Position numbers and translations under genes: made by a program
Notes under the pieces: generated by a model
The model's database searches: none
Told to the model about the DNA's origin: nothing
The model's input: only the letters and a program-made list of their open reading frames with translations
Shown here: one piece after another, positions 7,465 through 16,537 of the stretch
Layout of the letters: each line of letters begins with the position of its first letter
Position numbering within the stretch: the stretch's first letter is position 1
NCBI GenBank assembly: GCA_005778355.1
Contig: SXON01000109.1
Location: 1 to 45,273, forward strand
Direction: 5' to 3'
Length of the DNA: 45,273 bases
Origin: Pseudomonadota bacterium
GTDB taxonomy: Bacteria > Myxococcota_A > UBA796 > SXON01

Positions 7465-9723
7465 CTATTTTCCGGCGCTCCGGATCAGGTTGAGCGCGCT
7501 CCCGGCCACGAACCACTTGAACTGGTCTGGGGAGATCGTGGACTTGGTCGCGACGCGGTCGACCATGCCGTCCTTGTGCGCCAGCACCAGCGTCGGCGCC
7601 ACGCCCGAGGGGATGCCGGCCACGCCCTCGATGCTGACGCGGTCGTCGACCTGCACCTTCTCGTAGTCGGCCGGGTCGGCGAACGTGAGGGGAAGAACGC
7701 CCTGCTTCTTGAGGTTGGTCTCGTGGATGCGGGCGAAGCTGCGGGCCACGACGGCGCGGCAGCCCATGTACCGAGGCTCCATCGCCGCGTGCTCGCGCGA
7801 CGAGCCCTCGCCGTAGTTCTCGTCGCCGATCGCCACCCAGCCCTGGCCGGCCGCCTTGTAGCGCTTGGCGAGGTCGGGGTAGGCCACGCTGTCTTCCCCG
7901 GCGAGCACGTCGCGCGCCTTGCCCACCTCGCCGGTGAAGGCGTTGATGGCGGTGCTGAACAGGTTGCCGCTGATGTTGGTGAGGTGTCCCCGGTACTTGA
8001 GCCAGGGTCCGGCGGCGCTGATGTGGTCGGTGGTGCACTTGCCCTTGGCCTTCAGCAGGACAACCAGCCCCGACGGGTCCTTGCCGTCCCAGGCGGCGAA
8101 GGGCGAGAGGCGCTCGAGACGGTCGGACCCTTCCTTGATGACCACCTCGGTGCTCTTCCCCTCGGCGGACGGGGCGAGGTAGCCGACGAAGTCGGGGATG
8201 AAGCCGTTCTTCGGCAGCTCGTCGCCGGTCGGCGCCTCGAACTTGAGCTCCGCGCCGTCGCGACGGATGGTGTCGCGGGCCGGATCGAAGCCGAGCTCCC
8301 CCGAGATCGCCATCGCCACCACCATCTCCGGGCCGGAGATGAAGGCCAGGGTCTCGAGGTTGCTGTCGTTGCGCGCGGGGAAGTTGCGGTTGAAGCTGGT
8401 GACGATCGCGTTCCTCTCGCCCTTCTGGATGTCGTCGCGTTTCCACTGGCCGATGCAAGGACCGCAGGCGTTGGCGAGCACGATGCCGCCGATGGCCTCG
8501 AGGTCGGCCATCTGGCCGTCGCGCTTGATGGTGGCGAAGATCTGGTCGGAGCCCGGCGACACCATGAAGCTCGCCTTGCTCTTGAGCCCCTTGGCGCGGG
8601 CCTGGCGCGCGAGGTGCGCGGCGCGCTCGATGTCCTCGTAGGAGGAGTTGGTGCAGGAGCCGATGAGGCCGGCGCTGACGGTGGTGGGCCAGCCCTCCCG
8701 GGCCACCTCCTCGCGGAGCGCCGAGATCGGCCGTGCGCGGTCGGGGGTGTGTGGGCCCACGATGTGGGGCTCGAGCGCGGAGAGATCGATCTCCACCACC
8801 TTGTCGTAGTAGGCGGCCGGGTTCTGCTCCACCTCGGGATCGGCAACGAGGGCACCCGCCACCGTGTCGCACAGGGCGGCGTGGTCGGCGCGCATCGTGG
8901 CGCGGAGGTAGTCCGCCATGCGACGGTCGTAGGGGAAGACCGAGCAGGTGGCGCCGAGCTCCGCGCCCATGTTGCAGATGGTGGCCTTGCCGGTGCAGGA
9001 CAGGCTCTCGCAACCGGGGCCGAAGTACTCGACGATCGCGTTGGTGCCGCCCTTGACGGTGAGGAGGCCCGCGAGCTTCAGGATCACGTCCTTAGGCGCG
9101 GTCCACCCCGACAGCTTTCCGGTGAGATTCACGCCGATCACCTTGGGACAGAGCACTTCCCAGGGCATGCCCACCATCGCGTCGACCGCGTCGGCGCCAC
9201 CGACGCCGACCGCGAGCATGCCGAGGCCGCCGGCGTTCGGCGTGTGGCTGTCGGTGCCGATCATCAGTGTGCCGGGCAGCGCGTAGTTCTCCAGGATCAC
9301 CTGGTGGATGATGCCAGCGCCGGGCTTCCAGAAGCCGATGCCGTAGCGCTGGGAAACGGTGCGCAGGAACTCGTAGACCTCGGCGTTCTCGTCGAGGGCC
9401 ACGGCCATGTCGGCGCTCGAGCCCTGGCGCGCCCGGATGAGGTGATCGCAGTGCACCGTGCTCGGGACGGCCGCCTCTTCCTTGCCGGCGAGCATGAACT
9501 GCAGGAGCGCCATCTGCGCCGTCGCGTCTTGCATGGCCACGCGGTCGGGATTGAGGTCGAGGAAGGACTTGCCGCGGACGAACTCCGCCGTTTCCGGGTT
9601 GGCGAGGTGCGCGAAGAGGATTTTCTCGGCGAGGGTGAGCCCCCGGCCGAGGCGACGCCGCGCGATGGCGTGACGCGCGGGGAAGGATGCGTAGAGCTTC
9701 TGGGCGGCGGCGAGGGTGCTCAT
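7465..9723 (-). CDS. acn: Aconitate hydratase, mitochondrial (eukaryotic ACO2-like) type
   Basis: Interconverts citrate and isocitrate in the TCA cycle using a [4Fe-4S] cluster. The 752-residue length and order of motifs match the mitochondrial-type aconitase, which is distinct from the roughly 890-residue AcnA and 865-residue AcnB of E. coli. Visible motifs are PSTVHCDHL (about 87-95), [12 protein letters not shown] (155-166), [12 protein letters not shown] with cluster ligand Cys357, and [10 protein letters not shown] with ligands Cys420 and Cys423. The C-terminal swivel domain has DHISAAGPW and [12 protein letters not shown]. The gene is monocistronic and divergent from a LysR-type regulator gene, which may control it. 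Start ATG 9723. Confidence 0.96.
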   Translation of the reverse strand: MSTLAAAQKLYASFPARHAIARRRLGRGLTLAEKILFAHLANPETAEFVRGKSFLDLNPDRVAMQDATAQMALLQFMLAGKEEAAVPSTVHCDHLIRARQGSSADMAVALDENAEVYEFLRTVSQRYGIGFWKPGAGIIHQVILENYALPGTLMIGTDSHTPNAGGLGMLAVGVGGADAVDAMVGMPWEVLCPKVIGVNLTGKLSGWTAPKDVILKLAGLLTVKGGTNAIVEYFGPGCESLSCTGKATICNMGAELGATCSVFPYDRRMADYLRATMRADHAALCDTVAGALVADPEVEQNPAAYYDKVVEIDLSALEPHIVGPHTPDRARPISALREEVAREGWPTTVSAGLIGSCTNSSYEDIERAAHLARQARAKGLKSKASFMVSPGSDQIFATIKRDGQMADLEAIGGIVLANACGPCIGQWKRDDIQKGERNAIVTSFNRNFPARNDSNLETLAFISGPEMVVAMAISGELGFDPARDTIRRDGAELKFEAPTGDELPKNGFIPDFVGYLAPSAEGKSTEVVIKEGSDRLERLSPFAAWDGKDPSGLVVLLKAKGKCTTDHISAAGPWLKYRGHLTNISGNLFSTAINAFTGEVGKARDVLAGEDSVAYPDLAKRYKAAGQGWVAIGDENYGEGSSREHAAMEPRYMGCRAVVARSFARIHETNLKKQGVLPLTFADPADYEKVQVDDRVSIEGVAGIPSGVAPTLVLAHKDGMVDRVATKSTISPDQFKWFVAGSALNLIRSAGK

Positions 9724-9848
9724 GTTCTGACTCGGGAGGCGGCCCGCCTAACTTGTCTCTCGCCCCGGTCCCGCGCGCGCGTGGAGGGGGACAGATTCCA
9801 GATGGGCATGGGTCGGCCATCGGGCGCGCCGGGTACGTTGGACCGGTC

Positions 9849-10748
9849 ATGCGAGCGCCGCGGTTCACCCTCGACCAGCTCATCGTGGTCGACGCGATCG
9901 TCCACGCTGGGTCCTTTGCCGGCGCCTCGCGGGCGCTTCACCGGGTGCCGTCGGCGGTGAGCTACACCGTGCAGGCGCTGGAGGAGGCCCTCGGCGTGGC
10001 ATTCTTCGACCGCAGCGGTCACCGTGCCGCGCTCACGCCGGCGGGCGCCCATCTCGTGCGCGAGGCCCGCGACCTCCTCGCCCGCGCGCGCCAGCTCGAC
10101 GAGGCGGCCAGCAGCCTCGGCGAGGGGTGGGAGCCCGAGCTGCAAGTGGTGGTGGACGGTGCCTTCCCGCTCGAACCCTTGCTCCACGCGCTCCGGGTGT
10201 TCTCGGAGCGGGCCATCCCCACGCAGATCCGCATCGACGTGGAGTACCAGGACGGCGTCATCGAGCGCTTCTGGAACGACCATGCGCAGTTCATGATCGC
10301 CCTGGGGCTGGAGGACGGCGGTCGTCTCAAGGGCACGCCGCTCCGCCCCCTGGAGATGGTGCTGGTCGCCGCGTCGGCACACCCCCTGGCGCGGGCGCGC
10401 GGCCTCACCCGCGACGCGCTCTCGGCGCACGTGGATCTCGTGGTGAAGGACTCGTCCTCGGCCTACGCGCGCAAGCCACGCGAGTCCTTCCTCGGCACCA
10501 GCCACGTGGTGCGCTTCTCCGATTTCCACTCCAAGCGCCTGGCGCTGTGCTCGGGCGTGGGCTTCGGCTGGCTCCCGGTGCACCTTGCCGCCGCCGACCT
10601 CGCCTCCGGGGCGCTGGTGGTCCTCGACCTGCCGAACGGAAACCACTGGGCGTACACGCCCCAGCTCATCACCCGTCGCGACGAGCCGCCGGGGCGCGCG
10701 GCTTCCAGCTTCATCGAGCTCTTGCTGGAGCATCATCAGAAGTCCTGA
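9849..10748 (+). CDS. LysR-family transcriptional regulator
   Basis: A 299-residue regulator. The N-terminal winged helix-turn-helix is clear (FTLDQLIVVDAIVHAGSFAG, then SAVSYTVQALEEALGVAFFD). A linker helix and the type 2 periplasmic-binding-like effector domain follow (LQVVVDGAFPLEPLLHAL, LVVKDSSSAYARKP, GVGFGWLPVHLAA). The ATG at 9849 is chosen because upstream sequence in frame is Gly/Arg-rich, not HTH-like. It is divergent from aconitase with 125 bases between the starts, a common arrangement for a LysR protein and its target. The effector is unknown. Confidence 0.92.
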   Translation: MRAPRFTLDQLIVVDAIVHAGSFAGASRALHRVPSAVSYTVQALEEALGVAFFDRSGHRAALTPAGAHLVREARDLLARARQLDEAASSLGEGWEPELQVVVDGAFPLEPLLHALRVFSERAIPTQIRIDVEYQDGVIERFWNDHAQFMIALGLEDGGRLKGTPLRPLEMVLVAASAHPLARARGLTRDALSAHVDLVVKDSSSAYARKPRESFLGTSHVVRFSDFHSKRLALCSGVGFGWLPVHLAAADLASGALVVLDLPNGNHWAYTPQLITRRDEPPGRAASSFIELLLEHHQKS

Positions 10749-10823
10749 TGAAGATGTCCAAAATGATTCGCTTTCATTGATGTCCGAGGACCGGTACAAC
10801 CGCTTCACCCACCCGGATCGTCC

Positions 10824-11780
10824 ATGAGTTCACTGCTTGTCTTGATCGCTTGCTCTGACTTCGGTTTGGCCAAGGTGGAGGATCCTCGAGTCGCCGAGGC
10901 CGAGCTCGACACGGGCGCGGAAGTACCTGAGGTCGAGCAGCCCGGGGACTCTGGCACGCCGCCGCTCGACACGGCCGCCGAGGAGCCGGTGGAGGAGGTG
11001 CCCGAGGCCGACACCGCCGCGCCGCCCGCCGAGGAAACTCAGGCCGACGACCCACCCCCGGAGGACGACTGTACCGAGACCGACGACCTGATCTACGTGA
11101 TCGCGCGTGACGACGGCGTGCTCCACACCTTCGACCCGGCCAGCCTCAGCTTCGATTCGCTCGGACGCGTGAACTGCGGCACGGGGGAAACTCCGGGGTC
11201 GATGTCGGTGAGTCGCGATGGCGTGGCCTACGTGCGCTACGCCGACAACAGCCTTTACGCGGTGGACCTTGCCACCATGAGCTGCGCCCGCACGAGCTAC
11301 TCCGACCGCGCCACGCGCTTCGACAGCTTCGGCATGGGCTACAGCACCGATTCCTCCGACACCTGGCGCGAGCAGCTCTACGTCGCGAACGAGGATTCGC
11401 TCGGGATCCTCGATCTCTCGACGGGCGACGTCGCCACGCTCGGCCGGATGGCCAGCCAGTCGGAGCTCACCGGGAACGCCGACGGCGAGCTCTGGGCCAT
11501 GTTGCCGCTCGAGCAACCGGCGGAGCTCGTGCAGATCGACAAGGCCAACGCGCACGTGCTCACCACGATCGAGCTCCGCGCGTTCCCCGACCCGAGCGAC
11601 ATCGACACCTTCGCATTCGCCACCTGGAGCGGCGACTTCTACGTGTTCGTGCGCGAGCACGGCATGGGACGCAGCACCGACGTCTACAAGGTGACGTCGG
11701 GCGGGAGCATGTCGGTCGTCATGACGGACATCGGCTTCGACGTGGTGGGCGCTGGCACCTCCACCTGCGCGCCGAGCTAG
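10824..11780 (+). CDS. Acidic-linker lipoprotein with beta-propeller-like repeats
   Basis: A 318-residue product with a minimal lipoprotein signal (MSSLLVLIAC, Cys10). A linker of about 70 residues, rich in Glu, Asp, Pro, Ala and Thr, tethers the protein away from the membrane. The rest consists of repeated strands such as LIYVIARDDGVLHTFDPAS, YAVDLATMSC and LGILDLSTGDVATLG, which suggest a beta-propeller or YVTN-like fold. No enzymatic motif is seen. It resembles the lipoprotein at 25314-26189 in design. It converges with the gene at 11791. Confidence 0.75.
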   Translation: MSSLLVLIACSDFGLAKVEDPRVAEAELDTGAEVPEVEQPGDSGTPPLDTAAEEPVEEVPEADTAAPPAEETQADDPPPEDDCTETDDLIYVIARDDGVLHTFDPASLSFDSLGRVNCGTGETPGSMSVSRDGVAYVRYADNSLYAVDLATMSCARTSYSDRATRFDSFGMGYSTDSSDTWREQLYVANEDSLGILDLSTGDVATLGRMASQSELTGNADGELWAMLPLEQPAELVQIDKANAHVLTTIELRAFPDPSDIDTFAFATWSGDFYVFVREHGMGRSTDVYKVTSGGSMSVVMTDIGFDVVGAGTSTCAPS

Positions 11781-11790
11781 CGCCGCGCGC

Positions 11791-12516
11791 TCACCAGCCG
11801 CAGCCCCGGGCGAAGAGGTCGTCGCCTGCCTCCTCGTAGGCCGCCAGCCAGTACCCCCAGAAGTCCTGCGTTCGCGCGGCGAAGTCGGCCAGCTCGGCGT
11901 CGTCGGCCGCCGCGGTTGCCATCGCCTCGCCGGTGGGGTCGATGAGCCCGGAGGCCGTCCCCAGGCCCGGGACGCGCGTGGAGAGGCGGTGCACGTCGGT
12001 GCCCTCGGCCCACGGGTCGGCGTCGCCGTCCATGGGCAAGAGCCCGGGCTGGTCGGACCATGCCTCCACGAAGGTCACGAGGCCCCCGTTGTTGAAGCTG
12101 AACTCCTCGTAGATCGGGCAGGGGGCACCGTCGTAGTCGAAGTTCACGCGGCAACGCGCGAAGGGCTGAGTGTCAAACGCGCGGCAGTCCCGTGAGGGGA
12201 CGGTCGTGCCCGGGAAGGCGGCGAGGATGATCTCGTCGGCCGCCAGCGTGAAGTCCTTGCCCCAGCCGGTGAGCAGGAGCCAGGGCGGCCACTCCCAGCG
12301 CGCCACCGTCTCGGCGTAGTCGGGCTCGCTCTCGGGGTCGGCGCTGGCGTCGAGGGTGTCGAAGTAGCGCTCGGCCTGGTCGACGTAGTGGGCGTCGTCT
12401 TGCGACGGGGCGAGACAGGTGGACAGCGCGCCGCTGTCCTCGCACGTGCCAGGCTCGCTCGCGTCGTTTGCGCACGCCCCGAGGGCGAGGAGGAATGCGG
12501 GGAGGTGGTCGCTCAT
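11791..12516 (-). CDS. Lipoprotein of unknown function, partner of the ceramidase-like protein
   Basis: A 241-residue protein with signal MSDHLPAFLLALGAC (Cys15). Its mature part is acidic and aromatic, with several Cys (DSGALSTCLAP, SRDCRAF, FARCRVNF, APCPIYEEFSF, ARGCGW). The ATG overlaps the ceramidase-like gene's stop as ATGA, so the two are co-translated. Helical stretches (HYVDQAERYFDTLDAS, ELADFAARTQDFWGYWLAAYE) flank a central strand region that looks like a small alpha/beta domain. No family is recognised. Confidence 0.72.
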   Translation of the reverse strand: MSDHLPAFLLALGACANDASEPGTCEDSGALSTCLAPSQDDAHYVDQAERYFDTLDASADPESEPDYAETVARWEWPPWLLLTGWGKDFTLAADEIILAAFPGTTVPSRDCRAFDTQPFARCRVNFDYDGAPCPIYEEFSFNNGGLVTFVEAWSDQPGLLPMDGDADPWAEGTDVHRLSTRVPGLGTASGLIDPTGEAMATAAADDAELADFAARTQDFWGYWLAAYEEAGDDLFARGCGW

Positions 12517-14270
12517 TCTGCCAGCGTCATCCAGGCATCCTGTACCGCGGGGGCCATCAGGTAGCCGCCCGAGTACCACTCCTCGGAGTGGTTCCCCTCG
12601 ATCCCGGTGATCGCGTTGGTGATGCTCGAGTAGTCGGGCTCGGGGATCACGTAGCCGATGTAGCCGTTCGCGAGGCCGATCACGGCTCGGTAGGGGCCCG
12701 GGAGCGTGTCGGCGAGGGCAGGAACCTGCGCGTCGTATGCCAGGGCGTAGGGCGCCGCGTGCATCTCCTCGCACGGGCAGTCCCCGTCGGTCTCCTGTTC
12801 GCGACAGGTGGTCCAGTCGGCGTCGTCGCACTCGGGGGGATGATGCGGGAAGCGCGGGTTGCCGGAGCGCACGGTGGCGCTCGCCAGGGCCGGTTCGTCG
12901 GGCACGCCGTAGAAGAGCTCCGGCAAGAGCTCGCCCGGCACGGTGCCGAGGGAGGTCGGGCCCAGTTGCAGGTGCCAGATGCCGGTTTCCACGCAGGCGA
13001 TGACGTCGGGATCGGCCCCCATGCCGGGGCAGGAGGCGTCGGTGACGAGGCTGTCCCAGGGCTGGTCGAGCACGTCTGTGCGCAGGGCCACCTGGAAGCC
13101 CAGATTCGTGAGCGGCAGCATCACCGGCGTTGAACGCACTCTCAGCGTAGACCACGGGGCGCGATCGACCGGCGCCGCCATCGCCGCCTGCGCGATGAGG
13201 GTCCCTGCCACCCGCGCGTACTCGTAGCCGCCGCCCTGTACGAAGACCCGGTCCCCAGCGTCGTCGTAGACGGCGCCGCCGGCCTCGTCCACCGCCGGGA
13301 GGGTGCCGCTCCAGGCGCTCTGCATGCCGCCTACGGCGGAGGGGAGGAACATGGCCGTGCCCCCCGCGTCGGCCTCGATCACCGAGCGCATCACGCCCAC
13401 GTAGTCGGATCCGAGGAGATCGTTCTCGTAGCCGACGATCTCTGGGTGAGCGGAGTAGCTCACGACGGTGGCGAGGCGGCCCTCGGCGCCGTCGAAGCTG
13501 AGCGTGAGCACCTGGTCGTCCACGAGGATCGGGTCGCGACCGTCGCGCACCAGGCCGAGCATCCGGTCGTCGGGGTTGGTCCCCCCGAAGGCCACGCCCG
13601 AGTACGCGGGGTCGAGATCGACGAGGCTCACCGCCCCCTGGGCTGGCGTGACGGCCTCGGCGGTGGTGGACGCGGCGTAGACCGCGTCGTACACGGCCTC
13701 CTCGAGAGATGCCTGGTAGTCGAGGTCGAGCCCGGTGATCAGCTCGTCGAGGTTGCCCCAGAGGCCCACGGTGTCGGGGCCCTGGTGGGTGTGGCTGTTG
13801 GTCACGATCACGCGCTCGGCGTCGAAGCCCGCGTCGTCGAGGCGGGTGCGCATGCGCGTGGTGCGGTACTCGAGCAGGCCCACCGCGTCGAGCGACACGA
13901 GCGCGAGGTACTCGCCGTCGAGCGCGAGCACCAGTGCCGTCGCGTAGATCGGGTCGTGCACGCCGCGGGCGGCGCGGCCACCTCCGCCCCAGCCGCCCAT
14001 CCACACCGCGTCGAAGCGCCCGTTGCCGTTGGCGTCGTCGAAGGGCTCGAGGCAGGAGCTGCGACTGGCGGTGGGATCGGTGGGGCAGCCGTCGAAGTAG
14101 TAGTCGCCGTCAAGATCCTCGTAGGTCTCCGTGACGATCGGCGTGATGTCCACGCGCGCGATGCCGGCGTAGAGCTGGCCGTCGGCGAGGAGGGGGAGAC
14201 CGAAGGCGATGTCGGCGGGCTCCGGATCGGGCGTCGTCTCCGCGCAGGAGAGGAGGGCGAGGGCAAGCAT
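12513..14270 (-). CDS. Neutral/alkaline ceramidase-like lipoprotein
   Basis: A 585-residue protein with a very short lipobox signal (MLALALLSC, Cys9). The neutral-ceramidase (non-lysosomal) N-terminal domain is suggested by YAGIARVDITP (about 34-44), VHDPIYATALVLALDGEYLALVSLD, and the zinc-site-like TNSHTHQGPD (His160, His162). SYSAHPEIVG and NGYIGYVIPEPDYSS also match family positions. The usual nucleophile motif (GDxSPN) is not visible; that region reads SAVGGMQSAWSG, so ceramide hydrolysis is uncertain and another amidase or esterase substrate is possible. Asp-rich loops (DLDGDYYFDG, DDANGNGRFD) look calcium-binding. Expected location is the outer surface or periplasm. Confidence 0.75.
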   Translation of the reverse strand: MLALALLSCAETTPDPEPADIAFGLPLLADGQLYAGIARVDITPIVTETYEDLDGDYYFDGCPTDPTASRSSCLEPFDDANGNGRFDAVWMGGWGGGGRAARGVHDPIYATALVLALDGEYLALVSLDAVGLLEYRTTRMRTRLDDAGFDAERVIVTNSHTHQGPDTVGLWGNLDELITGLDLDYQASLEEAVYDAVYAASTTAEAVTPAQGAVSLVDLDPAYSGVAFGGTNPDDRMLGLVRDGRDPILVDDQVLTLSFDGAEGRLATVVSYSAHPEIVGYENDLLGSDYVGVMRSVIEADAGGTAMFLPSAVGGMQSAWSGTLPAVDEAGGAVYDDAGDRVFVQGGGYEYARVAGTLIAQAAMAAPVDRAPWSTLRVRSTPVMLPLTNLGFQVALRTDVLDQPWDSLVTDASCPGMGADPDVIACVETGIWHLQLGPTSLGTVPGELLPELFYGVPDEPALASATVRSGNPRFPHHPPECDDADWTTCREQETDGDCPCEEMHAAPYALAYDAQVPALADTLPGPYRAVIGLANGYIGYVIPEPDYSSITNAITGIEGNHSEEWYSGGYLMAPAVQDAWMTLAE

Positions 14271-14348
14271 CGGCGACCGCTATCGACGGCGCTCTGCGGT
14301 GACGAGCGCGGCGTCATCGGCGCGTGAGCGGCCTCGGCGAGGGCGAGC

Positions 14349-15485
14349 TCAATACATCTCTCGCAGGAACGGCACGGCCCCCGCGAAGATCCGGTCGGCT
14401 GTGGCGAGTGCCTCGCGGGTGCCTTCGACGAGCCCCATCTGGGCCAGCGTCGATGCCGAGTAGAGGCCACTGAGCAAGGGGGCCAGGCCCCGCTCGCCGG
14501 TGCGCAGCTCGCCCCGGCCTCCGACCTCGACCCGAGGCGAGTCGCCGGCGTGGAGCACGTACCGGCCGCTGTTCTCAGGGAAGTGCGCGTCGTGAAGCTC
14601 GATGTGCAGCTCCCCCTCGACGGTGTACCCGCGCGCCGCGAGCGCGGCGGCAGGGTCGAGCACGCGAAGCATCCAACGCTGGTGCTGTTTCACCGACCAG
14701 CGCACCTCGGGGATCAAGCCCAGGAGCGGATCGCACGGCTCGCCGAACCAGCGCAGCTTCTCGCCCAGCGAGCGGAAGCCGGCGAGGAAGGCGAGGAGCG
14801 TGCGAAGGGTGGCCGGCGAGGGGGCGGCATAGTCGTACACCTCGATGTCGTAGTGGTGCCCGTCGGGGGGCACCTGGACCAGGATCACGTAGCCGTCGTC
14901 GCCGAGCAGGTACGCCTGCCGACCTCCGCCCACGGGCTGCAGGAGCCGTCCCCAGATGGCCGCGCCCCGGTCCAGGTTCCCCGCCCGGGGACGGTACCGC
15001 CGCCGGATCTCCGCGTCGTCATCGAGCGCCTGCCGGGTCACCGCCACCTCGGGGCGGAAGCCCACGATCGCGTCGAGCGGCACCTCGTACTGCACGCGTT
15101 CCCCGGCTTGCTCGAAGCCGTAGCTACGGTACACGGGCAGGCTCGCCGGGTAGAGCCCGGCCAGCGGCACGCCCCTCGCTCGCAGTTCGCGCAGGGTGTC
15201 GAGCACCAGTCGCCTCGCGACGCCACGCCCGCGCCACTCCGGGGCCACGCCCACGGCGGCCAGCCCGCCCATCGGGAGCCTGCGCCCGCCGAGGTAGGTA
15301 CCGAGCGGGTAGCTGCCGAGTCCGCCCACCACGGTTTCCCCGTCGAGGGCCACGCGCACGTTGTTGTCGCCCACGCGCGCCCTGAAAACGTCCCAGCCGG
15401 GCACGTTCGCAAAGTTGAACGACTCGGCGAGCACCCCCGCGAGCGGTTCCCAGTCGGCCTCGGTGAGCCAGCGAGTGTGGATCAC
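14349..15485 (-). CDS. Eis-like GNAT acetyltransferase with sterol-carrier-type C-terminal domain
   Basis: A 378-residue protein of the size and three-part layout of Eis-family acetyltransferases. The first GNAT domain contains MGGLAAVGVAPEWRGRGVAR with the acetyl-CoA loop, and YPASLPVYRSYGFEQAGE. A second GNAT-like domain spans roughly residues 150-270. The SCP2-like C-terminal domain ends LREMY, a free C-terminal carboxylate as in Eis, where it acts in catalysis. Eis enzymes acetylate multiple amines on aminoglycosides or peptides; the natural substrate here is unknown. The GTG start overlaps the DUF1697 stop (GTGA). Confidence 0.88.
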   Translation of the reverse strand: MIHTRWLTEADWEPLAGVLAESFNFANVPGWDVFRARVGDNNVRVALDGETVVGGLGSYPLGTYLGGRRLPMGGLAAVGVAPEWRGRGVARRLVLDTLRELRARGVPLAGLYPASLPVYRSYGFEQAGERVQYEVPLDAIVGFRPEVAVTRQALDDDAEIRRRYRPRAGNLDRGAAIWGRLLQPVGGGRQAYLLGDDGYVILVQVPPDGHHYDIEVYDYAAPSPATLRTLLAFLAGFRSLGEKLRWFGEPCDPLLGLIPEVRWSVKQHQRWMLRVLDPAAALAARGYTVEGELHIELHDAHFPENSGRYVLHAGDSPRVEVGGRGELRTGERGLAPLLSGLYSASTLAQMGLVEGTREALATADRIFAGAVPFLREMY

Positions 15486-16000
15486 GACGCGTCCAGGAGC
15501 ACCATCATCGCCGACACGGTGTTCCAGTTGCGCATGGTCGACCGGGTGCCGAGCGCCTTGTCGATGTAGGCGTTGGTGAGCTTCGACTGCCCGGCCCCCT
15601 CGCCGAAGACGATGTACATGTCGCGGCCCGTGATGGTGAACCGGTCGGCGGGCGACCGCGTGGGGTCCAGGAGGGCCGGCTCGCCCGCACCCTCCAGGAA
15701 ACACAGGTGCAGCCGCGGCGTATCTGGGGCGTAGGGGCAGGCTTTCACGGCAGCACGAAACTCCTCGGCGGTGCGCAGGATCACGGGACTGTCGACGCCA
15801 TGCGACTCGCGCAGGCGATTCGTCACGCGGCGAGGAATGGGCCCGAGGGCGGGGGCGTCGAACACGACGTTGCCGCTCTGGATGTACGTTCGCACGTTGG
15901 TGCAACCCTCGATCTCGAAGGCGCGGGCCAGCTCGCGCATGGCGATCCGGTTGTTCCCGCCCACGTTGAGGGCACGCAGGAAAGCGAGGGCTCGGATCAT
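15482..16000 (-). CDS. DUF1697 family protein
   Basis: A 172-residue protein matching the DUF1697 pattern from end to end: LAFLRALNVGGNNRIAMREL, CTNVRTYIQSGNVVFDAP, then near the C-terminus STMRNWNTVSAM. The family is widespread and of unknown function. It is the first gene of a two-gene unit with the Eis-like acetyltransferase and is divergent from the Asp/Ser-rich lipoprotein gene, with about 36 bases between the starts. Confidence 0.93.
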   Translation of the reverse strand: MIRALAFLRALNVGGNNRIAMRELARAFEIEGCTNVRTYIQSGNVVFDAPALGPIPRRVTNRLRESHGVDSPVILRTAEEFRAAVKACPYAPDTPRLHLCFLEGAGEPALLDPTRSPADRFTITGRDMYIVFGEGAGQSKLTNAYIDKALGTRSTMRNWNTVSAMMVLLDAS

Positions 16001-16036
16001 GCTGCCCGATAGCCCGGCCGCGGTACACTGGTGGGG

Positions 16037-16531
16037 ATGTTCCTCCTCCTCATGGCATGTACAGACGCTGCGATCACCCTCGACGACGCGAAGGACGCCA
16101 GCGCCGACAGCGCCGACGCCGATGCGGATTCGGACGCGGACGCGGACGCCGACAGCGACAGCGACAGCGACAGCGACGTCGACACCGACGATGGCGACCC
16201 CTGCGCAGTGACGCTCGACGCGAGCACAGTAGGCCTGAAGGGCTCCGTGAACGAGACCGGGAACGGAGGCTATTACTGGCTGTGCACCGGGACGAGCGCC
16301 TTCCTCGACGGGAACAACCTCACCGTCTACGCCGAGACGGGCGTGACGGTGATGGCCACGGGCAACAACTTCACCGGCTGGTTCAGCCTCGGCACCACCG
16401 CCCAGGTTTCGGGTTCGGGCGCCGTGATCTACTATGAGCAGGGTAGCTCCGTGATGGCGGAGAACGGCTCGAGCGTCACCCAGTGCGACGCGATTGTGTT
16501 CGACACGTCCCTCGTCACGGACGGTTGCTGA
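16037..16531 (+). CDS. Asp/Ser-repeat lipoprotein with beta-rich C-terminal part
   Basis: About 164 residues. The ATG at 16037 gives the short signal MFLLLMAC; a GTG at 16031 would add two residues. The linker alternates Asp with Ala or Ser (DADADSDSDSDSDVDTDDGD). The remaining 110 residues read as repeated short strands (GNNLTVYAETGVTVMATGNN, GWFSLGTTAQVSGSGAVIY), suggesting a small right-handed beta-helix or adhesin-like domain. Two Cys near the end (VTQCDAIVF, VTDGC) may form a disulphide. Function unknown. Confidence 0.72.
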   Translation: MFLLLMACTDAAITLDDAKDASADSADADADSDADADADSDSDSDSDVDTDDGDPCAVTLDASTVGLKGSVNETGNGGYYWLCTGTSAFLDGNNLTVYAETGVTVMATGNNFTGWFSLGTTAQVSGSGAVIYYEQGSSVMAENGSSVTQCDAIVFDTSLVTDGC

Positions 16532-16537
16532 GCACCT

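Noticed and set aside
9724-9848. LysR binding box between aconitase and the LysR gene
   Set aside because: Several loose T-N11-A matches exist, but none is symmetric enough to call in GC-rich sequence.
7195-9960. A 921-codon open frame on the plus strand across the aconitase gene
   Set aside because: It is antisense to a fully recognisable aconitase; its translation is His/Gly/Val/Arg-rich with no domain, as expected for mirror frames in GC-rich DNA.
11777-12154. Overlapping minus-strand frame inside the lipoprotein gene at 11791-12516
   Set aside because: Arg/Gly-rich with no start context; the main frame has a signal peptide and four-base overlap with its partner.
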